NCBI RefSeq assembly: GCF_029952445.1
Contig: NZ_JAQPPK010000001.1
Span: 186,001-250,000, forward strand
Reading direction: 5' to 3'
DNA length: 64,000 bases
Source: Paenarthrobacter nitroguajacolicus
GTDB lineage: Bacteria; Actinomycetota; Actinomycetes; Actinomycetales; Micrococcaceae
Part shown: piece by piece, positions 34,522 through 44,383 of the stretch
How the letters are laid out: each line of letters begins with the position of its first letter
How positions within the stretch are numbered: position 1 is the stretch's first letter
Notes under the pieces: model-generated
Told to the model about the DNA's origin: nothing
The model's database searches: none
Seen by the model: only the letters and a program-made list of their open reading frames with translations
Translations under genes and position numbers: made by a program

Positions 34522-35883
34522 CTAGGCACTCGCCTTTCCCAGCAGGATGCGGGCCTCGGCCACCACTGTGATGGAACCAGTCACCAACACCCCGCCGGCG
34601 AGGTCGTCGTTTGATTCGGCACGCTCAACGGCCCACTCAATGGCGTCATCGAGCTTCTCGGCGATGTGGACGTTCTCCTCGCCGAAACCGAGGTCGACGG
34701 CGAGTTCAGCCAGATCCGCTGCCGGAACGGCGCGGGCAGAGTTTGACTGCGTGAAGCAGAATTCCTCGGCGAGTCCTCCGAGGGATTCCTTGAGGGTCTT
34801 CAGTATTTCCTCGGCGTCTTTCTCCCGCAGGACTCCCACCACAACCACCAGCTTGCTGAACGTGAATGCTTCCTGGATCGCTTCGGCGGTAACCCGGATC
34901 CCGTCGGGGTTGTGGGCAGCATCCACCACCACGGTCGGCGCCGTCCGCACTACTTCCAACCTGCCCGGTGATGTCACCGTGCCGAATGCTTCCTTGAGCA
35001 CTTCGGCGTCGAGTTCCTTCTCTCCCCCACCGAAGAAGGCCTCCAGGGCGGCGACCGCTACGGCCGCGTTTTCCGCCTGGTGGGCGCCGTGCAACGGAAG
35101 CAGCAGGTCTTCGTAGCGTCCGGCGAGTCCCTGGATGGTCACTACCTGGCCACCTACGGCCACGCTGCGGGACTCCACGCCGAATTCGACGCCCTCAAAG
35201 CGGAACGGCACATCGACTTCCCGGGCTTTCTCCAACAGCACCTGCGCCGCATCCACGGGCTGGGCGGCACTGACCAGGAAGCCCCCGGGCTTGATGATGC
35301 CGGCTTTTTCGTAGGCAATGTCCTCGGTGGTGTCGCCCAGGAGGTCAGTGTGGTCCAGCGAGATCGGAGTAATGACCGAAACCTGGCCGTCGCCCACGTT
35401 GGTGGCATCCGTGATGCCTCCCAATCCAACTTCAATCACTGCGACGTCCACCGGCTGGTCCGCGAAGACCGCGAAGCCAAGGATGGTCAAGCACTCGAAG
35501 TACGTCAGCTTCGGCTGGTTGTCGGCAACGAGCTCGGTATCGACGATTTCCAGGTACGGGCGGATTTCGTCCCAGATGCGCACGAACGTTGCGTCCGGCA
35601 CGGGCTCGCCGTCAATGCTGACGCGCTCCGTGACCTTGGACAGGTGCGGACTGGTGTACCGGCCGGTGCTCAGTCCATGGGCGCGCAAACCGGCTTCGAT
35701 CATGCGGGCCGTAGAGGTCTTGCCGTTGGTGCCGGTGATGTGGATGATCGGGAAGGCCTTGTTCGGCTCCCCCAGCACATCCATGGCACGGAACAGCGGA
35801 GCAAGGCGCGGCTCCATCTTGTTCTCGGGCGCACGGCCCAGGAGTTCGGCGTAGACGCTCTCAACCGAGAATTCGTCACTCAT
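34522..35883 (-). CDS. folC: Folylpolyglutamate / dihydrofolate synthase
   Basis: A 453-residue Mur-ligase-like enzyme that adds glutamate to folates and may also make dihydrofolate from dihydropteroate. The P-loop ITGTNGKTSTARM is near residues 48-60, with IEVGLGGITDATN and the Mur-ligase C-terminal domain (VVDAAHNPDG) following. Ends in LLGKASA. It starts 3 bp after the ileS stop, so it is cotranscribed and under the ileS T-box at least in part. Confidence 0.96.
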   Translation of the reverse strand: MSDEFSVESVYAELLGRAPENKMEPRLAPLFRAMDVLGEPNKAFPIIHITGTNGKTSTARMIEAGLRAHGLSTGRYTSPHLSKVTERVSIDGEPVPDATFVRIWDEIRPYLEIVDTELVADNQPKLTYFECLTILGFAVFADQPVDVAVIEVGLGGITDATNVGDGQVSVITPISLDHTDLLGDTTEDIAYEKAGIIKPGGFLVSAAQPVDAAQVLLEKAREVDVPFRFEGVEFGVESRSVAVGGQVVTIQGLAGRYEDLLLPLHGAHQAENAAVAVAALEAFFGGGEKELDAEVLKEAFGTVTSPGRLEVVRTAPTVVVDAAHNPDGIRVTAEAIQEAFTFSKLVVVVGVLREKDAEEILKTLKESLGGLAEEFCFTQSNSARAVPAADLAELAVDLGFGEENVHIAEKLDDAIEWAVERAESNDDLAGGVLVTGSITVVAEARILLGKASA

Positions 35884-35886
35884 GGA

Positions 35887-38800
35887 TCAGGCTCCTGTCT
35901 TCGCGACGGTGACCAGAGGTTCTTCGACATCTGCCAAAAGAACCTCCAGTTCCAGGGTGAGGGTTTCGGTCTTGACGAGGTCGGCGTTGGCCTGCAGGGC
36001 GTCGATGACGTCCTGCGCAGCCTCGACCGAAGTCCGGATGCGGTCGCTGACATTGAGTCCAGCGTCCTTGCGGGCCTGCTGGATAGCGCGGACCATGTCA
36101 CGGGCCAAGCCCTCGGCAGCAAGTTCCGGCGTGACCTCTGTGTTCAGGACCACGAAGCCGCCGCCGGGCAGAACAGCAACAGCCGAGCTACCGCCGTCGG
36201 CAGATTCGGACACCACGGTTTCCAGCGTGTATTCCTGGGGTTCGAGCTCGAGGCCACCTGCTACCACCACGCCGGCCTCGTTCACGGACCAATCTCCCGA
36301 CTTGGAGCCCTTGATGGCCTGCTGGACGTTCTTGCCCAGGCGCGGGCCAGCGGCCCGGGCGTTGACCACGAGTTTCTGCTCGATGCCGAACTCCTCGGGC
36401 GAGGCCGTGGCGGCGTCCAGCAGACGCACCGAACGCAGGTTCAGTTCATCGGCGACGACGGCGGCGAAACCTTCCAGCGTGTCTGCACCAGGTGCCACAA
36501 CAGTCAGTTCCTGCAATGGCAGTCGGACACGCAGGTTCGCGGCCTTGCGGAGGCTGGAACCGGTGGAGCAGATCTGCTGCACGCGGTCCATGGCTTCGAC
36601 GAGTTCCGAGTTCGACGGGAAGAGTGCAGCGTCCGGCCAGTCAGCCAGGTGGACAGAACGCCCTCCGGTCAAGCCGCGCCAGATCTCTTCGGTCACCAGC
36701 GGCAGCAACGATGCCGACACACGGCACACTGCCTCCAAGGCGGTGTACAAGGCATCAAAAGCGTCCACATTCTCGTCGAAGAAGCGCTGCCGGCTGCGAC
36801 GGACGTACCAGTTGGTGAGCATGTCCAGGTAGCTGCGGAGTTCATCACAGGCGCCGGAGATGTCGTAGCTGTCCAGGTTCGCGGTGACCTTGCGGACCAG
36901 ATCACCGGTGTTCGCCATCAGGTACTGGTCCAGGGTATCGGCGTAGCCGTCATAGCGCAGCCTGGCCTCGTACCCCTCCCCTGCGTTGGCCGCATTGGTG
37001 TACAGCGTGAAGAAGCTGTACACGTTCCACAGCGGCAGGATGACCTGGCGGACGCCGTCACGGATGCCCTGCTCGGTGACGATCAGGTTTCCGCCACGAA
37101 GGATCGGGCTGGACATGAGGAACCAGCGCATGGCGTCCGAGCCGTCGCGGTCCAGGACTTCGGAGACGTCCGGGTAGTTACGGAGGCTCTTGGACATCTT
37201 CTGGCCGTCTGAGCCCAACACGATGCCATGGCTGATGACGTTGCGGAACGCCGGGCGGTCAAACAACGCCGTTGACAGGATGTGGAGCATGTAGAACCAG
37301 CCACGCGTCTGGCCGATGTACTCCACGATGAAGTCGGCCGGGTTGTGGGTATTGAACCAATCCTCGTTCTGGAACGGGTAGTGCACCTGGCCATACGGCA
37401 TGGAGCCGGAGTCGAACCAGACATCCAGGACATCCTCAACACGGCGCATGGTGGACTGGCCCTCTGCCGGAGAACGCGGGTCGTCCGGGTTGGGCCGCGT
37501 CAGCTCATCGATGAAAGGCCGGTGCAGGTCAACCTGTCCTTCGTTGTTCACCGGCAGGCGGCCGAAATCAGCTTCGAGGTCTGCGAGGGAACCGTAGACG
37601 TCCGTGCGGGGGTACTCGGGGTCGTCGGACTGCCACACCGGGATGGGCGAGCCCCAGTAACGGTTGCGGCTGATGGACCAGTCGCGGGCGTTCTCCAGCC
37701 ACTTGCCGAACTGGCCGTCCTTGACGTTCCCCGGGATCCAGTTGATCTCCTGGTTCAGTTCGGACATGCGGTCCTTGAACTTGGTGACCTCTACGTACCA
37801 GGAGGAAACAGCGCGATAGATCAAGGGGTTGCGGCAGCGCCAGCAGTGCGGGTAGCTGTGCTCGTAGCTGGCTTGGCGGACCAGTCGGCCATCGGCGCGC
37901 AGGACCTGCGTGATGGGCTTGTTGGCTTCGAAGACCTGCAAGCCAACGATCGAGGCCAACTCACCGTGGGCGAACAGCGGCAGGAACTTCGCGCCTTCGT
38001 CCACGGACAGGACCACCGGGATCCCAGCCTCTTCGCAGACCTTTTGGTCATCTTCACCGTAGGCAGGAGCCTGGTGCACGATTCCCGTGCCGTCAGTGGT
38101 GGTGACGTACTCCGCTACGAGGACGCGCCAGGCGTTCTGCGTACCGTACTTCTCCGTGTCGGCGAAGTCGTTCCACAGCGGTTCGTATTCGAGGCCCTCC
38201 AACTGGGAGCCCGTGTAAGTGGCAGTGACCGCGGCGGTTGCGGCAGCGCCGTCGTCGTACCCCAGGTCCTTGGCGTAGGTCCCAATAAGGTCCGCTGCCA
38301 GCAGGAAGCTGCCAGTCACCGGCGCCTCTGCGGAAGCGGCCTTGACGCCGTTGGGTCCAGCGGGCAGGACGGCGTAACTGATGTCAGGCCCGACGGCGAG
38401 CGCAGCGTTGGTGGGCAGCGTCCAGGGCGTGGTGGTCCAGGCGAGCGCCTGGACGCCTTCGAGTTCCTTGGACAGTTCGGAATCCCCGGCTTTGATGGGG
38501 AAGGTTACCGTGACCGTCTGGTCCTGGCGGTTCTTGTAGACGTCGTCGTCCATCCGCAGTTCGTGGTTGGACAGAGGTGTCTCGTCCTTCCAGCAGTACG
38601 GCAGGACGCGGTAGCCGTTGTAGGTCAGGCCCTTCTCGTGCAACTGCTTGAAGGCCCAGAGGACGGACTCCATGTACTCGACGTTGAGGGTCTTGTAATC
38701 GTTCTCGAAGTCCACCCAGCGGGCCTGGCGGGTGACGTAGGCCTTCCACTCATTGGCGTACTTCATCACGGAGGCCCGGCAGGCGTCGTTGAACTTGTCG

Positions 38801-39198
38801 ATGCCCATGGCTTCGATCTGGGTCTTGTCGGTCATGCCCAGTTGCTTCATGGCTTCAAGCTCTGCGGGGAGGCCGTGGGTGTCCCAACCAAAGCGGCGTT
38901 CCACACGCTTGCCGCGCTGGGTCTGGTAGCGGCCGACGAGGTCCTTGGCATAGCCGGTCAGCAGGTGGCCGTAGTGCGGCAGTCCGTTGGCGAAGGGAGG
39001 ACCGTCGTAGAAGACGAACTCGTTGCTGCCGGCTGTCCCACCGGGAAGATCGCTGTCGCGTTGGTCGATGCTGGCCTGGAAGGTGCCGTCTTCATCCCAG
39101 TATTTGAGGATGCGCTCTTCGATTTCCGGGAACTTCACGGAGGCAGACACGCCGTGCGTGCCGGACGAAGACGCTGAGGCCTTGGGGTAGTGGGTCAT
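35887..39198 (-). CDS. ileS: Isoleucyl-tRNA synthetase, eukaryote/archaea-like type
   Basis: A 1103-residue class Ia synthetase. It has the HIGH-type signature as HYGH ([12 protein letters not shown], near residue 75), [16 protein letters not shown] in the synthetic site, an editing domain, KMSKS ([13 protein letters not shown], near residue 668) and a tRNA-binding C-terminus. The sequence style and length match the type found in actinobacteria and archaea (type 2, often less sensitive to mupirocin) rather than the E. coli type; this is by recognition. ATG at 39198 has an AGGA ribosome site at the end of a T-box leader, so uncharged tRNA-Ile should control it. Confidence 0.97.
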   Translation of the reverse strand: MTHYPKASASSSGTHGVSASVKFPEIEERILKYWDEDGTFQASIDQRDSDLPGGTAGSNEFVFYDGPPFANGLPHYGHLLTGYAKDLVGRYQTQRGKRVERRFGWDTHGLPAELEAMKQLGMTDKTQIEAMGIDKFNDACRASVMKYANEWKAYVTRQARWVDFENDYKTLNVEYMESVLWAFKQLHEKGLTYNGYRVLPYCWKDETPLSNHELRMDDDVYKNRQDQTVTVTFPIKAGDSELSKELEGVQALAWTTTPWTLPTNAALAVGPDISYAVLPAGPNGVKAASAEAPVTGSFLLAADLIGTYAKDLGYDDGAAATAAVTATYTGSQLEGLEYEPLWNDFADTEKYGTQNAWRVLVAEYVTTTDGTGIVHQAPAYGEDDQKVCEEAGIPVVLSVDEGAKFLPLFAHGELASIVGLQVFEANKPITQVLRADGRLVRQASYEHSYPHCWRCRNPLIYRAVSSWYVEVTKFKDRMSELNQEINWIPGNVKDGQFGKWLENARDWSISRNRYWGSPIPVWQSDDPEYPRTDVYGSLADLEADFGRLPVNNEGQVDLHRPFIDELTRPNPDDPRSPAEGQSTMRRVEDVLDVWFDSGSMPYGQVHYPFQNEDWFNTHNPADFIVEYIGQTRGWFYMLHILSTALFDRPAFRNVISHGIVLGSDGQKMSKSLRNYPDVSEVLDRDGSDAMRWFLMSSPILRGGNLIVTEQGIRDGVRQVILPLWNVYSFFTLYTNAANAGEGYEARLRYDGYADTLDQYLMANTGDLVRKVTANLDSYDISGACDELRSYLDMLTNWYVRRSRQRFFDENVDAFDALYTALEAVCRVSASLLPLVTEEIWRGLTGGRSVHLADWPDAALFPSNSELVEAMDRVQQICSTGSSLRKAANLRVRLPLQELTVVAPGADTLEGFAAVVADELNLRSVRLLDAATASPEEFGIEQKLVVNARAAGPRLGKNVQQAIKGSKSGDWSVNEAGVVVAGGLELEPQEYTLETVVSESADGGSSAVAVLPGGGFVVLNTEVTPELAAEGLARDMVRAIQQARKDAGLNVSDRIRTSVEAAQDVIDALQANADLVKTETLTLELEVLLADVEEPLVTVAKTGA

Positions 39199-39431
39199 CT
39201 CATATCCTGTGATAGCTGGTTGACTGTCAGGATGCGAGGACGGCGTCTGTGCTGCCTGTCGGCTGCGCAGGTACCGCGGTACCACCTCACTTACCGGAAC
39301 GGACGTTCCGGCCTCTCATTACTGCTGTGACGGGCTTACCCGTCCGGTTCTACTGGGCACCTGTTGCCGTAGCGGGCATTCAATGCTGTTCTTCCGGAAG
39401 CTCACCGGTGATGGCCGGGTCAACGCTGGTC
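39199..39431 (-). ncRNA. ileS T-box riboswitch (translational, actinobacterial type)
   Basis: The minus-strand leader contains AGGTGGTACCGCGG (39287-39274), the T-box sequence that pairs with the tRNA acceptor end, and an upstream stem with ATC (39412-39410) in GGCCATCACCGGTGAGC, the expected isoleucine specifier, followed by the typical CCGGAAGAAC. A TAGACT -10 at 39442-39437 places the start of transcription near 39431. There is no intrinsic terminator, and the leader ends on the ileS ribosome site (CACAGGATATGAG), so control should be at translation. Confidence 0.93.
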
Positions 39432-39527
39432 CCTTCAGTCTAGCGGCAGCCTTGGCCTTGGCTCTACTTCAGAGTTCATCCCTGAGGAGGACGGTCCGGA
39501 GCGGCGGGGCTGCATAGACTCGGGTCC

Positions 39528-40571
39528 ATGTCCAACCCCGCTCCCACCCTGCAGGCCGACCGCCAGGCAAAACGCCGGCCTTCCCTTGCCTGGACAGTGT
39601 TCGCGCTGCTCTTTTTGGTGCCAACTGCGGGCATGTCGCTGTTCCGTGCGATTCCCGCGGTGTGGCCTTTGCCCGTGGTCCAGCTGCTCTCGTTCACTCC
39701 TTGGCTGGTCATCCCGGCCGCCATGGCACTGCTTCTCGCCCTGATCGGGCGCAGGCTGTGGGTCATCATCACGACGGCGGCCCTGCTCGCGGCCCAGCTG
39801 TTCTGGCTGTTTCCGTTGGACGCCGGCAAGCCGGAAGTGCTGCCTGCCGGGACGGCCACCGTTTCGTTGAAGGTGATGAGCCTGAACACGCAATTCGGCG
39901 AGGCCGATGCGGCGACCATCGTAAAGCTGGTCCGGGAGAACGGTGTCCAGCTCCTGGCGCTGCAGGAACACACCCAGGGGTTGGAGGACCGTCTCCGTGC
40001 GGAAGGCCTGGAGGATCTCCTTCCACATCGTCTCAGCGAGCCCCATGACGACGCATCCGGTGGTGCGGTCTACTCCGTCTTCCCACTTGAAGCCGATGGC
40101 CTTCTGCCGGATACTCCCTTCCGCATGGCGGTCACGAGGGTAGTGGTAGCGGATCCAAAGACTGGCGACAAATCGGCGCTGAACGTTACCAATGTCCACG
40201 CACTGCCTCCGATCGACGAGCGGATCGAACAGTGGCGAAGCGACCTCGTCAAGATCGGCCGGCAAGCCTCAAGCCCGGGCAACCAGCTGCTGATGGGTGA
40301 CTTCAATTCTTCCTACGACCATTCGGAGTTCCGCGCGATGCTGGGCTCCGGACCCGACGACACCACGTTGGTCGACGTTGGAACGGCATCGGTGGGGCGC
40401 TTCTCCCCCACCTGGCCCATGGAAGGGCCGCCGCTTCCGGGAACCGTGTTGGACCATCTGGTCACTTCGCCTCGGGTAGGGTGCAGCGACTACCTGGTTC
40501 AGAAGGTTCCTGGCTCCGACCATGCAGCCGTGCTCGCCACGCTGGATATTCCGGCAGGCCAGTCCAGCTAG
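39528..40571 (+). CDS. Endonuclease/exonuclease/phosphatase-family membrane protein
   Basis: A 347-residue protein with three N-terminal membrane helices (about residues 21-45, 50-72 and 75-95) followed by an extracytoplasmic EEP domain. Catalytic motifs are intact: MSLNTQFG, LLALQEHT (metal Glu), NVHALPP, MGDFNSS (Asp/Asn) and SDHAAV (Asp/His). Substrates of this family range from DNA to sphingolipids; membrane EEP proteins of actinobacteria are poorly defined. ATG at 39528. Its TAG stop overlaps the converging SDR stop in the shared sequence CTAG. Confidence 0.9.
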   Translation: MSNPAPTLQADRQAKRRPSLAWTVFALLFLVPTAGMSLFRAIPAVWPLPVVQLLSFTPWLVIPAAMALLLALIGRRLWVIITTAALLAAQLFWLFPLDAGKPEVLPAGTATVSLKVMSLNTQFGEADAATIVKLVRENGVQLLALQEHTQGLEDRLRAEGLEDLLPHRLSEPHDDASGGAVYSVFPLEADGLLPDTPFRMAVTRVVVADPKTGDKSALNVTNVHALPPIDERIEQWRSDLVKIGRQASSPGNQLLMGDFNSSYDHSEFRAMLGSGPDDTTLVDVGTASVGRFSPTWPMEGPPLPGTVLDHLVTSPRVGCSDYLVQKVPGSDHAAVLATLDIPAGQSS

Positions 40572-41347
40572 TCCTGTTTGCGGATCAGTTTGTGGTTGGC
40601 CGCCTGGGCTACGGGTCGCACCACGATTTGGTCCAGGTTGATGTGATGCGGCAGGGAAACAGCGTATTTGACGACGTCGGCAACGTCACCGGCCGTCAGG
40701 GGCTTCTCCACACCGGCGTAGACCTTGGCCGCAGCGTCTTTGTCGCCAAGCCTGTTGAGCGCGAATTCCTCCGTGTACACCAGGCCGGGTGCCACCTCGA
40801 TGACCCGGACATTGTTGCCCACCTCTTCGAGCCGAAGCGCGTTGGTCATGGCGTGCTGGGCGAACTTTGCCGCGTTGTAGCCTCCGCCACCCTCATAGGC
40901 GGACAATCCGGCAGTGGAAGTGAGGTTGAGGACTGTACCTTCACCGTTGCTTCGCAGCATGGGCAAGAAGGCGCGGGTGATCTTCATGGTGCCCAGGACG
41001 TTCACTTGGTACATCCAGTCCCAGTCTTCGGTGTCGGCGTTCGCAATGGTGTCGGCACCCCTGGCACCGCCGGCGATGTTGATCAGGGTGTCAGCACCTC
41101 CCGCCTTGGTGACAGCCGCAAGCAGGGCCGCGACGTCGTCGTCGTTGGTGATATCTGCCGGGAACGGCACCGCGCCGGTTTCGGCACCGAGGGCACCGAG
41201 CCGCTCCGCGCGGCGGGCGACGGCAAAAACCTTCCATCCCTCGGATGCCAGGGCCTTTACGGTCGCCTCACCGATGCCGGTGCTGGCGCCCGTTACGACG
41301 GCCGTCTTGTTCTGGATTGCGGGGGTGTTGTGCTCTGCCAAAGTCAT
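40568..41347 (-). CDS. Short-chain dehydrogenase/reductase
   Basis: A 259-residue NAD(P)-dependent oxidoreductase. The cofactor motif TGASTGIG is near residues 19-26, with NIAGG and the catalytic Ser (NLTSTAG) and YNAAK. The Arg pair in VARRAERLG after strand 2 suggests NADP preference. The substrate is not predictable. ATG at 41347 is divergent from valS 72 bp away. Confidence 0.92.
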   Translation of the reverse strand: MTLAEHNTPAIQNKTAVVTGASTGIGEATVKALASEGWKVFAVARRAERLGALGAETGAVPFPADITNDDDVAALLAAVTKAGGADTLINIAGGARGADTIANADTEDWDWMYQVNVLGTMKITRAFLPMLRSNGEGTVLNLTSTAGLSAYEGGGGYNAAKFAQHAMTNALRLEEVGNNVRVIEVAPGLVYTEEFALNRLGDKDAAAKVYAGVEKPLTAGDVADVVKYAVSLPHHINLDQIVVRPVAQAANHKLIRKQD

Positions 41348-41419
41348 GGCACCAGCCTATCGGGAGTGCGGGAACAGCCGGCGGCGGGTTGTAACGCCAG
41401 GCCATGAAACAATTGGTCC

Positions 41420-44041
41420 ATGGCTGAATCAACGCAGGGTACAGACACGCCCGCCACCGCCCCCATCAACGTCCCCGACAAGCCGGCCCTCGAGGGCCTT
41501 GAAGCTGCTTTGACGCAGCGCTGGCTTGAGGAGGGAACCTACAAGTTCAATCCTGACACCACCCGGGAGCAGGTCTACTCGATCGACACTCCCCCGCCCA
41601 CGGCGTCGGGCTCGCTCCACGTGGGCCACATGTTCTCCTTCACCCAGACCGACGTCCAGGCGCGCTACATGCGCATGACGGGCAAGAACGTCTTCTACCC
41701 CATGGGTTGGGACGACAACGGCCTGCCCACCGAGCGCCGCGTCCAGAACTACTACGGTGTGCGCTGCGATCCCGCCATTCCTTATAAGGCTGATTACGCT
41801 CCCCCTGCCCAGCCGGCCAAGAACCAGCGCGATTTCGACGTCGTTTCGCGCCAGAACTTCATCGAGCTGTGCGAGGAACTCGCCGTTGAGGACGAGAAAG
41901 TCTTCGAAAACCTGTTCCAGACCCTTGGCCTCTCCGTGGACTGGGACCTGACCTACCGCACCATCGACGACACGTCCCGTGCGGTATCCCAGCGGGCCTT
42001 CCTGGCCAACCTGGCCGCGGGCGACGCCTACATGGCCGAGGCACCCACCCTCTGGGATGTCACGTTCCGCACCGCTGTTGCGCAGGCCGAGCTTGAGGAC
42101 CGCGAAGTCGCCGGCGCCTACTACCGCTACCCGTTCTTCGCCGAAGACGGCACGAAGATCTACATCGAGACCACGCGCCCGGAGCTGCTTGCTGCCTGTG
42201 CCGCGCTGGTTGCGAACCCCGACGACGAGCGCTACCAGCCGCTGTTCGGCAAGACCGTGAAGTCCCCGCTGTTCGACGTCGAGCTTGAGGTCAAGGCCCA
42301 CCCGCTCGCCAAGGCGGACAAGGGCTCCGGCATCGCCATGGTGTGTACGTTCGGTGACCTGACCGACGTCACTTGGTGGCGCGAACTGCAACTGCCCACG
42401 CGCGCCATCATGGGCCGCGACGGCCGTATCATCGCCGACACCCCGGACTGGATCACTACCGACGCCGGCAAGGAAGCCTACGCCGCGATCGCCGGCAAGA
42501 CGGCCTTCTCCGCCAAGGAAGCCGTGGTCGAACTCCTCAAGGCCGCCGAGCTGCTTGATGGCGAACCCAAGAAGATCACCCACCCGGTGAACTTCTTCGA
42601 GAAGGGCGACAAACCCCTCGAAGTGGTCACCTCGCGTCAGTGGTACATCCGCAACGGTGGCCGCGACGAGGAACGCCGCCAGCGCCTGATCGCCCGTGGG
42701 CAGGAAATCAACTTCCACCCCTCGTTCATGCGCTCCCGGTATGAGAACTGGATCGCAGGCCTCAACGGTGACTGGCTCGTATCCCGCCAGCGCTTCTTCG
42801 GCGTGCCCATCCCGGTCTGGTACCCGCTGGACGCCCAGGGCAACCCGGATTACGACAACCCCATCCTGCCTTCGGACGAAATGCTGCCCGTTGACCCCGC
42901 CGCTGACGCTGCTCCCGGTTTCGAGGAGACCCAGCGTGACCAGGCCAACGGCTTCACCGGAGACGCGGACGTCCTGGACACCTGGGCAACGTCATCGCTG
43001 ACCCCGCAGATCGTGGGCGGTTGGAGCCGGGACGAAGAACTGTTCTCCAAGGTCTACCCCTTCGACCTCCGCCCGCAGGGCCACGACATCATCCGCACGT
43101 GGTTGTTCTCCTCGGCGGTCCGCGCAGACGCACTGCAGGACAGCGCACCCTGGAAGCACGCAGCGATCTCCGGCTGGATCCTTGACCCGGACCGCAAGAA
43201 GATGTCCAAGTCCAAGGGCAACGTTGTTGTCCCCACGGACGTGCTGAACGAATTCGGTTCAGATGCCGTACGTTACTGGGCAGCATCGGCCAAGCTCGGT
43301 GCGGACACCGCGTACGAGATTGCGCAAATGAAGATCGGCCGGCGCCTGGCCATCAAGCTTCTGAACGCTTCGAAGTTCGTGCTGAACCTTGGCGCCACCG
43401 AGAACTCCGTGGTGACCACTGACCTCTCGGTGCTGACCAACCCGCTGGACCGTGCGCTGCTGGCGCAACTGTCCGACGTCGTTGCCCAGTCCACCAAGGC
43501 GTTCGAGAACTATGACTACGCCCGGGCGCTGCAGATCACGGAATCCTTCTTCTGGCAGTTCACCGACGACTACGTCGAACTCATCAAGGACCGTGCCTAC
43601 GGGGCTGCCGGTGAGACCGAACAGGCTTCGGTGCTGGCCGCCCTGGCCACCACGCTTGATTCACTCCTGCGCCTGTTCGCGCCGTTCCTGCCCTTCGCCA
43701 CCGAAGAGGTTTGGGGCTGGTGGCGTACAGGTTCGGTGCACCGCGCTGAATGGCCGGCGGCGCTGGAAATCACCGACGGCGACACCACCATGCTTGGTAC
43801 GGTCGGGATCGCTTTGAGCGGCATCCGCAAGGCGAAATCCGAGGCCAAGGTCAAGCAGCGCACTGCGGTTCTCTCCGCATCAATCACGGCTTCGGAGGTA
43901 CTGGTCTCGCAGCTGAAAGCCGGACTGGGTGACTTGAAGGCGGCAGCGAACGCGCAGGAAATCACGTTGCAGTCCGGCGAAGGTGAACTGACGGTCAGCG
44001 ATGTAGTCCTGGCGCCTGCCGAAGAGACGCCCGCGTCTTAG
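41420..44041 (+). CDS. valS: Valyl-tRNA synthetase
   Basis: An 873-residue class Ia synthetase. The ATP-binding signature GSLHVGHMFSFTQTD is near residues 64-78 and KMSKSKGN near 595, with the editing domain between and an anticodon-binding domain after. Length is close to the family mean, and the C-terminal coiled-coil arm seems short (KAGLGDLKAAANAQEI). The ATG at 41420 has a weak ribosome site. A strong terminator follows 35 bp past the stop. Confidence 0.97.
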   Translation: MAESTQGTDTPATAPINVPDKPALEGLEAALTQRWLEEGTYKFNPDTTREQVYSIDTPPPTASGSLHVGHMFSFTQTDVQARYMRMTGKNVFYPMGWDDNGLPTERRVQNYYGVRCDPAIPYKADYAPPAQPAKNQRDFDVVSRQNFIELCEELAVEDEKVFENLFQTLGLSVDWDLTYRTIDDTSRAVSQRAFLANLAAGDAYMAEAPTLWDVTFRTAVAQAELEDREVAGAYYRYPFFAEDGTKIYIETTRPELLAACAALVANPDDERYQPLFGKTVKSPLFDVELEVKAHPLAKADKGSGIAMVCTFGDLTDVTWWRELQLPTRAIMGRDGRIIADTPDWITTDAGKEAYAAIAGKTAFSAKEAVVELLKAAELLDGEPKKITHPVNFFEKGDKPLEVVTSRQWYIRNGGRDEERRQRLIARGQEINFHPSFMRSRYENWIAGLNGDWLVSRQRFFGVPIPVWYPLDAQGNPDYDNPILPSDEMLPVDPAADAAPGFEETQRDQANGFTGDADVLDTWATSSLTPQIVGGWSRDEELFSKVYPFDLRPQGHDIIRTWLFSSAVRADALQDSAPWKHAAISGWILDPDRKKMSKSKGNVVVPTDVLNEFGSDAVRYWAASAKLGADTAYEIAQMKIGRRLAIKLLNASKFVLNLGATENSVVTTDLSVLTNPLDRALLAQLSDVVAQSTKAFENYDYARALQITESFFWQFTDDYVELIKDRAYGAAGETEQASVLAALATTLDSLLRLFAPFLPFATEEVWGWWRTGSVHRAEWPAALEITDGDTTMLGTVGIALSGIRKAKSEAKVKQRTAVLSASITASEVLVSQLKAGLGDLKAAANAQEITLQSGEGELTVSDVVLAPAEETPAS

Positions 44042-44076
44042 GCACCAGGTGCGCCCAGCAGCTTTTGGGCAAAGGG

Positions 44077-44112
44077 GAAGCCCCATCAGCGTTTTGCCGT
44101 TGGTGGGGCTTC
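44077..44112 (+). terminator. Intrinsic terminator of valS
   Basis: GAAGCCCCA (44077-44085) and TGGGGCTTC (44104-44112) form a 9-bp stem, followed by GACTTTTCGG on the plus strand. The rest of the 44042-44383 gap holds no gene, only a palindrome at 44321-44348. Confidence 0.78.
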
Positions 44113-44320
44113 GACTTTTCGGCTGTCTGGTGACGACTTGACAGTCTGGCGGAATCCTTGGAATTTCAGGTCTTCCTACCTCGTCACTGGTAGCTTGCTT
44201 CCAACTGTGCCAAAGGCTGCGTTGGATGCATATCACTGAATCTTTGGTTTCCGTGTCCCTCTTCTTTCGAAGTGGGTAAGAACCATTGTTGTCCCGTAAA
44301 AAGCAATGCACAAGGCCTCC

Positions 44321-44348
44321 AGGATAACTACAAACCTGTAGTTATCCT
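44321..44348. promoter_or_regulatory. 12-bp perfect inverted repeat upstream of the Fpg/Nei gene
   Basis: AGGATAACTACA and its exact complement TGTAGTTATCCT flank an AACC loop. It lies 35 bp upstream of the glycosylase ATG, AT-richer than its surroundings. It could be a dimeric operator or a leader hairpin; it has no T tract after it, so a terminator is unlikely. Confidence 0.65.
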
Positions 44349-44383
44349 GCCGATCCGGAACCACCTGTGGCAAAGTAATGTCC

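Noticed and set aside
35080..39177. Two long plus-strand frames over folC and ileS
   Set aside because: They lie opposite clear synthetase and folC genes and lack any recognisable motif.
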